DNA from: Jonesiaceae bacterium UBA3555
GTDB lineage: Bacteria; Actinomycetota; Actinomycetes; Actinomycetales; Cellulomonadaceae
Length of the DNA stretch: 9,009 bases
Reading direction: 5' to 3'
Assembly: GCA_002376595.1 (NCBI GenBank)
Contig: DFNY01000180.1
Location: 3,130-12,138 of the forward strand
In this document: one piece after another, positions 1-4,892 of the stretch
Position numbering within the stretch: position 1 is the stretch's first letter
How the letters are laid out: each line of letters begins with the position of its first letter
Program-made: the position numbers and the translations under genes
Notes under the pieces: generated by a model
The model's database searches: none
What the model saw: only the letters and a program-made list of their open reading frames with translations
Told to the model about the DNA's origin: nothing

Positions 1-154
1 CAGTCATATCAACCACCCTACGGCGGTGAAAGCGTAACCGCACGGCAATTCGTACAAATCTGGCGCGTGTGGCACATGCGGCGTATAAATCAGCGCAAAC
101 GGCAAGTGTGCACCAGGGGCATAAATCGGATTAAAGCCTTACTTTGGCCTTTAG
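1..154. other. No recognisable gene; probable decayed coding sequence
   Basis: No frame gives a protein I recognise. The (+) frame starting at base 1 stays open to 255, but its product is rich in Arg, Cys and Trp and looks like chance. Another (+) frame is open only from 30 to 131. The stretch may be the eroded body of the surface-protein gene whose anchor follows. Confidence 0.35.
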
Positions 155-427
155 GTGAGAATTTCACCCGTAGTGCGCATGGGTGCTTCCTCACAGGCGT
201 CACGTTTTGCCTGTTCAGCCAAGTCTCTAGGTATAGAGGACTTGATACCTTATGAGCGGAAGAAATTCGCTGCGGTTGATAAAAGCGGGGAAACATCGAA
301 AACTCCTGGCGCTGAGAAAGAACTCCCAACGACCGGATTCGGCGGAACGTTTTCAGGATTGCTTTCGCTGCTCTTGGTAGCAGTAGGCGGCACGCTCGTC
401 GCGATCAAGCGACAGTTTGCATGGTGA
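155..427 (+). pseudogene. C-terminal remnant of an LPXTG sortase-anchored surface protein
   Basis: The last 35 or so residues form a complete cell-wall sorting signal. A Glu/Lys/Thr linker leads to LPTTG, then a hydrophobic stretch (GLLSLLLVAVGGTLVAI) and a short basic tail (KRQFAW). Sortase would cut between Thr and Gly and link the protein to peptidoglycan. The only start upstream is a GTG at 155, with an in-frame ATG at 179. The frame before 155 is closed by stops at 35, 86, 122 and 152, there is no signal peptide and I see no ribosome binding site. A 90-residue protein with an anchor but no export signal cannot work as a surface protein, so I read it as the 3' end of a decayed gene. Further indels upstream, or a frameshift from a larger gene outside the window, are possible. 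The anchor itself is certain; the status of the rest is inferred. Confidence 0.6.
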
Positions 428-445
428 GCAGGTAACACGGTATCC

Positions 446-490
446 AAAACGAGGGGCTAGCCACGTGATTCGCGGCTAGCCCCTCGTTTT
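446..490. terminator. Bidirectional rho-independent terminator
   Basis: The arms AAAACGAGGGGCTAGCC (446-462) and GGCTAGCCCCTCGTTTT (474-490) are perfect 17-bp complements around an 11-nt loop. The A-run on the left and T-run on the right give a U-tract in either direction. The hairpin can therefore end (+) transcripts from the LPXTG remnant and (-) transcripts of the CAP gene. The CAP stop codon (476-478) lies inside the right arm. Confidence 0.9.
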
Positions 491-1279
491 TCCCAAGTTC
501 CGGGTGATGATCCGGTACGAGGTGTTGGTGTTGTAAGACGTCGATGCCTTGAGCGAGATGTTGTGGGTTCCTGAGGCCAGGTTTTTTACGTTAACCCATT
601 TGCCTGCGGAGAGTTTCTGTAGGCGTCCGGCGTTGGAGAGTTTGACGTTCTTCCAGGTGACGGTGGTCTTTGGCTTAACAACCTTGGAGGTTGAGAATCC
701 GGAAATGGTCGCTTGTGGCTTGGAGGCGCTAGCGGTTGGGTATTTGGCAAAGACTTGGGTACCCCAGAAGGTGCCGCTTGAGTCAATGTAGATGCCGATT
801 CCCATGTCGGTCCACGCACCGTCAAGGATGTTGGCGCGGTGTCCGTCCGAGGTCATCCACTGGTAGTAGAGCATGGTTCCGGAGTCAGGTCTGGTGCCGT
901 TCATGGCTACGTTCTCGGCCCACTTTTGCCAACCTTTTGGAATCTGGCTAGACACGCTGGGGTTGTGGCTTATCTTGTTGGCGGCGGCCATCTTCTTGGA
1001 CCAGTTGTATGCAACAGTGTCGAGTGAACTGTTGCGCTTCACTTTGCCTACGCCGTAGCGGGTGCGGTCGTTGTTGACCTGCCCGAGAATCCACGTTTCA
1101 ACGCCGGAGTCGCGCACTGAGCTGCGGGTGAGCGTCTTGGTGTAGTCGTAGTTGTTGAGTTTGTTGGAGTACTCGGATTTAAGTGTTGCGCTACTTGTGG
1201 CTGCTTGGGCAGCTGGAGCTAGTGCAATTCCTGACAGTACAAGACCGGCGCTCACTAGAGCGGCCAAGATCCTTTTCAT
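476..1279 (-). CDS. Secreted CAP (SCP/PR-1, YkwD-like) domain protein
   Basis: This is a 267-residue exported protein. I start it at ATG 1279 because a purine-rich GGGGGAAAC lies directly upstream and a clean signal peptide follows: Lys-Arg, a hydrophobic core, and an AQA signal peptidase I site after residue 26. The longer open frame to 1390 adds 37 residues without secretory character. The CAP domain spans about residues 61-181. It has the family histidine in SHNP (H105), the glutamate in WAEN (E122), and the signature YYQWMTSDGHRANIL with H147, then GIGIY. About 80 further residues (190-267) look like a beta-rich Ig-like module. In bacteria such proteins are extracellular and mostly uncharacterised; proposed roles include cell-wall binding and lipid binding. 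The gene seems to be a single unit, with a structured leader upstream and a terminator overlapping its stop. The domain call is firm; the role is unknown. Confidence 0.9.
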   Translation of the reverse strand: MKRILAALVSAGLVLSGIALAPAAQAATSSATLKSEYSNKLNNYDYTKTLTRSSVRDSGVETWILGQVNNDRTRYGVGKVKRNSSLDTVAYNWSKKMAAANKISHNPSVSSQIPKGWQKWAENVAMNGTRPDSGTMLYYQWMTSDGHRANILDGAWTDMGIGIYIDSSGTFWGTQVFAKYPTASASKPQATISGFSTSKVVKPKTTVTWKNVKLSNAGRLQKLSAGKWVNVKNLASGTHNISLKASTSYNTNTSYRIITRNLGKTRG

Positions 1280-1295
1280 GTTTCCCCCTGTTGTT

Positions 1296-1391
1296 CGGCG
1301 CTGAGGACGCCGGCCTGGAAGCACTGGATCGGGCAAAAGCGAAACCCTTTTCCAGTACATTTCTTCGTCCAGTATTGGAGAAAACTCCAAT
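1296..1391 (-). promoter_or_regulatory. Structured 5' region of the CAP gene (three stacked dyads)
   Basis: Three inverted repeats lie within 115 bp upstream of the CAP start. ATTGGAG/CTCCAAT (1374-1380 and 1385-1391) has a 4-nt loop. ACTGGA/TCCAGT (1323-1328 and 1351-1356) encloses an inner GGG/CCC pair (1331-1333 and 1345-1347). CGGCG/CGCCG (1296-1300 and 1308-1312) ends 17 bases before the start codon. The layout suggests a folded leader RNA. It does not match the c-di-AMP (ydaO) or c-di-GMP riboswitch cores as I know them, and I see no clear promoter, so the transcription start is unknown. Confidence 0.4.
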
Positions 1392-1523
1392 GATGTTTTA
1401 CGAGAGAAATATTACGTGCTTTACGACGAGTGGGTGAAATGGCAGGTAAGCGCCGTTTCAATTATGTTTGGTTGGTAAAAGATCTGCGCCACAGTGTGCA
1501 AATGGCTCAACTAATGAGACGCA

Positions 1524-2411
1524 TCACCCTGCAATGCGGGCAGCGGTGCTGCCCGCATGCTCGGCAAAGAGCGCGGATTGGGCGGAGATTGGCCGTTCCT
1601 TTGCTGTGGCCATGATGATCTGCCGCAGTGCATCTTTGTGGGTGAAGGGAACCAGTGTCACTGCGTGGGCGTATCGGCGCCTGGGCACAATGGCAATTCC
1701 AAGGCCCGCCGCAACAAGGCCTAGAACGGTGCCGATCTCTTGCCCTTCAAAGGTGACGTGTGGCGCGATTCCCCAGGAGTTCAAAAGGGAATCGGTTGTT
1801 CTGCGTAGCCCGAGTCCGTGACGCAGTGCAATGAAAGCTTGGCCTGCGATGTCTCCGCTGGTGACTTCGGCGTGGTTGGCAAGTTCGTGGTCATGTGGGA
1901 CTGCCAAAACGAGCTCTTCTGTATAGAGAACCGTCGACCTGAAAATCAGCGAGTCAGGTACACCCGCAACGAATGCGATGTCACTTCGCCCTGACTCAAC
2001 GGCGGCCGTGCACTCGTCTCGCGATCCTTGTGTCAGCGTAAATCCCACGGATGGATGCGCTTCCAAGAAGGTCTTCACAAGATGTGGAATGAGTGACTCC
2101 CCCAATGAGTGCTGAAACGACAGGCTCACGGTTCCGTGAAGTTCCGAGGCAAGGCCGCCTAGGGTTTCGGTCAGTTGTTGGAGGAATTGCGAAGTGACCG
2201 ATCCGAGTTCGATTGCGGCGCGGGTAGGAGTCACCCCGCGTCCTTGCCTAGATTTCAGTTCCAGCCCAGTGAGCTGCTCAAGCCGGGAAATGGACCTGCT
2301 GATCTGCGGCTGAGGTAGGCCAAGGACATCTGCAGCGGCGGTGACTTGGCCGGTTTGCACAAAGGCCGCAAGGGCTGGCAAGTGAGGGAGCATCTCCCGG
2401 ATCTTATTCAT
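1524..2411 (-). CDS. LysR-type transcriptional regulator
   Basis: At 295 residues this has the normal length for the LysR family. The N-terminal winged helix-turn-helix covers about residues 8-67, with the recognition region TAAADVLGLPQPQISRSISR and the typical follow-on LEQLTGLELKSR and GVTPT. The rest (about 92-290) is the two-lobed effector-binding domain, with the late motif GLVAAGLGIAIVPRR. It is divergent from an MFS transporter across 100 bp, the arrangement of E. coli ynfL/ynfM, so the transporter gene is its probable target. There is no Shine-Dalgarno sequence before ATG 2411, but a promoter-like sequence fits a leaderless transcript beginning at that A. The next in-frame Met (2393) also lacks a properly spaced site. 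The effector cannot be told from sequence. Confidence 0.92.
   Translation of the reverse strand: MNKIREMLPHLPALAAFVQTGQVTAAADVLGLPQPQISRSISRLEQLTGLELKSRQGRGVTPTRAAIELGSVTSQFLQQLTETLGGLASELHGTVSLSFQHSLGESLIPHLVKTFLEAHPSVGFTLTQGSRDECTAAVESGRSDIAFVAGVPDSLIFRSTVLYTEELVLAVPHDHELANHAEVTSGDIAGQAFIALRHGLGLRRTTDSLLNSWGIAPHVTFEGQEIGTVLGLVAAGLGIAIVPRRRYAHAVTLVPFTHKDALRQIIMATAKERPISAQSALFAEHAGSTAARIAG
1534..1558 (-). terminator. Hairpin overlapping the end of the LysR gene
   Basis: The perfect 11-bp dyad ATGCGGGCAGC/GCTGCCCGCAT (1534-1544 and 1548-1558) with a 3-nt loop lies in the last codons of the regulator, just before its stop. No U-tract follows on the (-) strand, so intrinsic termination is uncertain. 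It may instead stabilise the mRNA 3' end or assist Rho-dependent termination. Confidence 0.4.
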
Positions 2412-2446
2412 GCGAATAGTGTATGTATTTGGCTAACTAATATCTA
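2411..2446 (-). promoter_or_regulatory. Putative leaderless promoter of the LysR gene
   Basis: On the (-) strand, TAGATA (2446-2441) and TACACT (2423-2418) are separated by 17 bp and each match the -35 and -10 consensus at four of six positions. Six bases then lead to the A of ATG 2411, which would be the first transcribed base. This would explain the absent ribosome binding site. The match is moderate and the call is inference. Confidence 0.4.
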
Positions 2447-2451
2447 TTAGT
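2436..2451. promoter_or_regulatory. Palindromic operator candidate between LysR and MFS genes
   Basis: ACTAATATCTATTAGT is a perfect dyad with 7-bp arms and a 2-base centre, in the middle of the divergent region. It covers the proposed -35 element of the regulator gene, so binding there could give autorepression while controlling the transporter in the other direction. LysR proteins commonly bind AT-rich dyads in such gaps. Confidence 0.5.
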
Positions 2452-2511
2452 GTTATGTGTTTGACGAGCGTAGCGTGGAATTAATCGCCCGTTCCACTCA
2501 GGACAAACCAC

Positions 2512-3258
2512 GTGACAGTCACCGACCAACGAAACGCAAGTCAGCCAGAAGTAACCCAGCCAGAAGCAACTCAGTCTTCTGCGACGCTGCCAAGAGCAGT
2601 GCAGTCAAAGGCAGCCCAGGCCAGTGTGGCGCCATTTGCTGGATACCGTCCGCACGCGCCAGGGTATACACGGCTCATGGGTGCGCTGTTTTGCGGTGGC
2701 GTTGGAACGTTCACGCAGCTCTATGCGCCTCAAGCTCTGCTCCCACAACTCACTCAAGGTTTGGGTATCTCCGAAGGGGATTCCGGACTCGTCGTGTCCA
2801 TGGGAACAGTTGGGTTGGCCTTAGGTGTGTTCCCGTGGGCCTGGATTGCAGATCGCATTGGTCGGGTGCCCGTCATGCGTTACGCCACCATGGCGGGAAC
2901 ACTGGCTGCCGTGCTTGGCGCATTCAGTCCCACACTGCACACCTTGCTCATCTCACGATTGATTACCGGATTTGCGGTAGGCGCTGTACCGGTGCTGGCG
3001 CTGTCCTACCTCAACTCACAAATGCGTTCCTCGTATGCGGCCCACGCAGCAGGGGTGTTTGTAGCTGGAAACTCCGTGGGCGGGCTCCTAGGTAGGCTCG
3101 TAGCCGGAACCTCCGGTGCCCAATGGGGGTGGAGCTCAGGACTGCTCACAGCAGCACTCTTCGGTGCGGCTTTCTCGCTAGCCTTTGCGTATCTCGTACC
3201 CAAAGGACGAACCGTCAATCGCGCTGCGAATGCTGCACAACAACAAGCAGAGCAATGA
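2512..3258 (+). CDS. MFS transporter (YnfM/AraJ-like), N-terminal half, ended by an in-frame TGA
   Basis: This 248-residue product holds the first six transmembrane helices of a drug/sugar-efflux type MFS protein. A polar Gln/Thr/Ala-rich tail of about 50 residues is followed by TM1 (about 54-76), TM2 (92-112), motif A with DRIGR at 114-118, and TM3 to TM6 ending near residue 229. The start is GTG 2512, preceded by AGGA about 8 bases upstream. After a Gln-rich loop (NAAQQQAEQ) the frame meets TGA at 3256-3258. The same frame then continues without another stop into the second six helices, so the full gene would be 2512-3897, about 461 residues, normal for the family. The stop lies in the cytoplasmic linker between TM6 and TM7. 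A CGA to TGA change would explain it. The gene may be broken, read through, or expressed as two halves. Divergence from a LysR gene suggests inducible efflux of an unknown compound. Confidence 0.85.
   Translation: MTVTDQRNASQPEVTQPEATQSSATLPRAVQSKAAQASVAPFAGYRPHAPGYTRLMGALFCGGVGTFTQLYAPQALLPQLTQGLGISEGDSGLVVSMGTVGLALGVFPWAWIADRIGRVPVMRYATMAGTLAAVLGAFSPTLHTLLISRLITGFAVGAVPVLALSYLNSQMRSSYAAHAAGVFVAGNSVGGLLGRLVAGTSGAQWGWSSGLLTAALFGAAFSLAFAYLVPKGRTVNRAANAAQQQAEQ
2542..2571 (+). repeat. Two-copy 15-bp tandem repeat in the MFS N-terminal tail
   Basis: CAGCCAGAAGTAACC (2542-2556) is followed at once by CAGCCAGAAGCAACT (2557-2571), with two differences. It encodes QPEVT-QPEAT in the polar tail, probably a small slippage duplication without functional weight. 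Confidence 0.7.
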
Positions 3259-3348
3259 CTTACGCCACCACCGCAGGCGGGGACAAAGGGGCGACGCAAC
3301 CCATTCGTCGCAAATCTTACTGACCCAACGCAACTGAAGATCTTTGCC

Positions 3349-3897
3349 ATGGGATTCCTACTTATGGGGATCTTTGTGCCCTTGTATAACTTTCTAGGTT
3401 TCAGGCTGCAGCACGCCTTTGGCGTGCCAGAACGGTACACCTCGATGCTGTTCTTTGGAGTGCTTTCCGGCGTATTTACCGCACTCTGGGCGGCCGCACT
3501 GGTGGACCGACTGGGGAGGGCGCGCGTGATCGTGGGCTCTGCCGTAGTGATGGGTATCGGCGTCGCCGCAACCCTGATCCCACACCTGTGGGCGCAAGTG
3601 GCAGGGCTATTGCTGGTGTCGATCGGGTTCTTTGGCGGGCACTCGGTAGCCTCCGGATGGGCGAGCCTCGGCAGTCCAGCCACACGCACCCAAGCCGGGG
3701 CGCTGTACACGTTGGCGTACTACGGCGGCGGGTCTGTGGTGGGGTGGATCGGCGGGCATGTCTTTGGCGGTGGAGGTTGGAACGCGCTGATGGGATTGCT
3801 CGCAATGTGCGTACTCGTCTGCGGCGCAGTGGCGCTCACCCTACGGAACTCGGACGGTGAGCCTGCTGAAGGCGGCTGTGGGAACCTAAGGAAATAA
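3349..3897 (+). CDS. MFS transporter, C-terminal half (TM7-TM12)
   Basis: This 182-residue segment shares its reading frame with the upstream half. It starts at TM7 (MGFLLMGIFVPLYNFLGF), has the repeated motif A as DRLGR at residues 53-57 between the second and third helices, and continues through four more hydrophobic segments to a short polar tail. The true beginning of this half is upstream: the frame is open from 3259 and encodes a Pro/Gly linker and NLTDPTQLKIFAMG, the usual lead into TM7. ATG 3349 has only a weak GAAG about 10 bases before it, so independent initiation would be poor. Another ATG overlaps the first half's stop (ATGA, 3255-3258) but opens only a 22-codon frame in another phase. 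I regard this as the second half of one split gene. Confidence 0.75.
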   Translation: MGFLLMGIFVPLYNFLGFRLQHAFGVPERYTSMLFFGVLSGVFTALWAAALVDRLGRARVIVGSAVVMGIGVAATLIPHLWAQVAGLLLVSIGFFGGHSVASGWASLGSPATRTQAGALYTLAYYGGGSVVGWIGGHVFGGGGWNALMGLLAMCVLVCGAVALTLRNSDGEPAEGGCGNLRK

Positions 3898-3968
3898 GTG
3901 ACTGAACTACATGGTTACACCCAGTGACCCACTCAACCACACGTTGACTCCAACGAAAGGGTACCGCC

Positions 3969-4235
3969 ATGAGCGACGCAACCACACCAAATCCAGCACC
4001 AGAGGCCATCACCATGTACGGAGCGGACTGGTGCGGAGACTGCCGCCGAGCCAAAGCAGTGCTTGACCGCGAAGGTGTGGAGTACACCTACGTGGATCTA
4101 GTTGCTACCCCAGAAGCTGTTGAAATTGCGCAACAAATCAGCGGGCGTCAGAACATTCCAGTTGTGGTCTTCCCAGACGGTAGCCACATGGTTGAGCCAA
4201 CAAACAACGAGCTCCTGGCAAAACTCAAGGGCTAA
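3969..4235 (+). CDS. Glutaredoxin-family protein, mycoredoxin-like
   Basis: This is an 88-residue cytoplasmic thioredoxin-fold protein. The redox motif is WCGDC (C22, C25) in the typical setting MYGADWCGDCRRAKAVLD. The cis-proline is P64 in NIPVVVF, and a glycine-containing loop (DGSHMVEP) follows, as in glutaredoxins. Actinobacteria that use mycothiol employ such proteins (mycoredoxin-1, usual motif CGYC) to reduce protein-mycothiol mixed disulfides. Whether this one uses mycothiol or another thiol is inference. AAAGGG lies 7 bases before the ATG, a good ribosome binding site. The gene begins 71 bp after the transporter on the same strand with no terminator that I can see between them, so read-through is possible. 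NrdH-redoxin is a less likely alternative, since no ribonucleotide reductase genes are nearby. Confidence 0.88.
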   Translation: MSDATTPNPAPEAITMYGADWCGDCRRAKAVLDREGVEYTYVDLVATPEAVEIAQQISGRQNIPVVVFPDGSHMVEPTNNELLAKLKG

Positions 4236-4250
4236 TTGCGGGCTACTGCT

Positions 4251-4307
4251 GGGCGGTCTGTTGCCCACCTGGCGACTCCAGTGCCCACCTTGGCAACCCC
4301 ACCGCCC
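4251..4307 (+). terminator. Nested hairpin downstream of the glutaredoxin gene
   Basis: GGGCGGT (4251-4257) pairs with ACCGCCC (4301-4307), TTGCC (4261-4265) with GGCAA (4292-4296), and inside these CTGG (4269-4272) with CCAG (4278-4281). The structure begins about 15 bases after the stop codon. There is no T-run after it, so it may be a U-less terminator, a 3' stabiliser or a Rho-associated end. Confidence 0.4.
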
Positions 4308-4326
4308 GCCACAGCACCGGGCAACA

Positions 4327-4368
4327 TTTCCGTGACTTTGACATAGAAAACGTGCCCAGTCACGGAAA
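4327..4368. repeat. 11-bp inverted repeat with 20-base spacer
   Basis: TTTCCGTGACT (4327-4337) and AGTCACGGAAA (4358-4368) are perfect complements. As RNA they make a stem with a 20-nt loop; as DNA the arms lie 31 bp apart, close to three helical turns, which would suit a dimeric regulator. On (+), four A residues and no T-run follow; read on (-), a T-run follows the stem, so a terminator for that strand is possible. Confidence 0.45.
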
Positions 4369-4463
4369 AGTCGCCCACTAGGTGACCCCTTCGCCCGGCA
4401 CTTTCCTTGGGCGCGCCTTGAACATATTTTGCAAGCAACTTGAGCGGTTTTCGGTGGGGCTAG

Positions 4464-4584
4464 TCAGAATGTGTGTCGCAATCCGATGTGGTTGCCATGT
4501 GCGTCGAGCGCGCTGTCGTAACCGGAAACAGATAGCGATTTTTCATTGTTTCTAGGGCCTTGTGGGGCCTTCGAGCGATGCCGG
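4464..4584 (-). pseudogene. Possible C-terminal remnant of a VOC (glyoxalase-like) protein
   Basis: On the (-) strand a frame ending in TGA (4466-4464) reads GYDSALDAHGNHIGLRHTF at its end. This resembles the last strand of vicinal-oxygen-chelate proteins, where a D-x-x-G-N-x-[IL]-x-L pattern is common. The frame runs back about 40 codons to a TAG and has no start codon or N-terminal domain. The resemblance is short and may be chance. Confidence 0.22.
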
Positions 4585-4619
4585 ACGGGCTAGGTTCTGA
4601 GCAACTAACGCCCGTGTGG

Positions 4620-4634
4620 TCTGACCGCGTCAGA
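4620..4634. promoter_or_regulatory. Palindromic operator candidate upstream of the P-loop gene
   Basis: TCTGACCGCGTCAGA is a perfect dyad with 6-bp arms and a 3-base centre, about 260 bp before the ATG at 4893. Its size and symmetry fit a dimeric repressor site, but I cannot name a regulator, and no well-placed promoter elements were found beside it. Confidence 0.3.
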
Positions 4635-4764
4635 ATGAATTTGGCAAAGCGTCATAAAAGACAAGCCCAAAGTCCCACCGCGGCAAAGTAAAGGGCTATT
4701 AAGGTTCAAGTCAAAGGTGTTCAAGACGCTGCAATATGCCGAGTACCTGGCACGCAGCGCACCC

Positions 4765-4803
4765 CAATGCCTCCACGCGCACACAAAGCGCATGGGGGCA
4801 TTG
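4765..4803 (+). promoter_or_regulatory. Very stable hairpin in the leader of the P-loop gene
   Basis: CAATGCCTCCACGCGC (4765-4780) pairs with GCGCATGGGGGCATTG (4788-4803) around a 7-nt loop: 16 positions with one wobble pair and one mismatch. It ends 89 bases before the ATG. No clear U-tract follows (TGTGTCT), so a simple terminator is not obvious. It could be an attenuator, a cis-acting RNA element or a protein-binding stem. A smaller stem, GCAC/GTGC (4841-4844 and 4849-4852), lies between it and the start. Confidence 0.5.
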
Positions 4804-4880
4804 TGTCTACCTGCCACGAGGAATAGCCGCTGCCCTTCCAGCACACCTGTGCCACAAACCATGAGCAAGCGGCCTGCCCC

Positions 4881-4886
4881 AAGGAG
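4881..4886 (+). promoter_or_regulatory. Strong ribosome binding site deciding the 4893 start
   Basis: AAGGAG followed by six bases and ATG is close to the ideal Shine-Dalgarno sequence and spacing. It is the strongest in the window and fixes the start of the P-loop gene. Confidence 0.85.
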
Positions 4887-4892
4887 AGCCAC

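Larger units (their letters stand above)
4236..4892. other. 657-bp gap rich in inverted repeats, no convincing intact gene
   Basis: The open frames here are short, lack ribosome binding sites and give unnatural compositions. The stretch holds at least four strong dyads, two direct repeats (GGGCCTT at 4555-4561 and 4565-4571; TGCCCACCT at 4262-4270 and 4282-4290) and a possible fragment of a VOC-type protein on the (-) strand. The downstream part is presumably the promoter and leader of the P-loop gene at 4893. I could not fix a promoter. Confidence 0.55.

Noticed and set aside
221..250. Overlapping small dyads AAGTC..GACTT and AGGTAT..ATACCT
   Set aside because: They lie inside the degenerate LPXTG fragment with no promoter or gene start nearby, so chance is likely.
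1280..1391. c-di-AMP (ydaO) or c-di-GMP riboswitch before the CAP gene
   Set aside because: The conserved core segments of these classes as I know them are absent; only generic stems are visible.
1468..1821. (+) open frame of 117 codons antisense to the LysR gene end
   Set aside because: It is the mirror of a clear LysR effector domain, with no family resemblance of its own.
3256..3258. TGA as selenocysteine or a reassigned codon
   Set aside because: No SECIS-like hairpin is evident just after the TGA, a transporter linker is not a selenocysteine site, and TGA serves as a normal stop elsewhere here (for example at 6792-6794).
3006..3710. Long (-) open frame of 234 codons
   Set aside because: It is antisense to both halves of the transporter, has low-complexity Pro/Ala/Ser/Arg composition and no ribosome binding site.
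4232..4438. (-) open frame in the gap after the glutaredoxin gene
   Set aside because: It crosses two strong dyads, lacks a ribosome binding site and gives an unnatural Gly/Ala/Val-rich product.
4671..4690. T-box-like GGTGG/CCGCG bases upstream of the P-loop gene
   Set aside because: The pieces occur on the (-) strand and do not form the T-box sequence, and no aminoacyl-tRNA synthetase or amino-acid gene follows.
4605..4892. (-) open frame upstream of the P-loop gene
   Set aside because: Its composition is Cys/Arg/Leu-rich and chance-like, and it runs across the leader hairpin.
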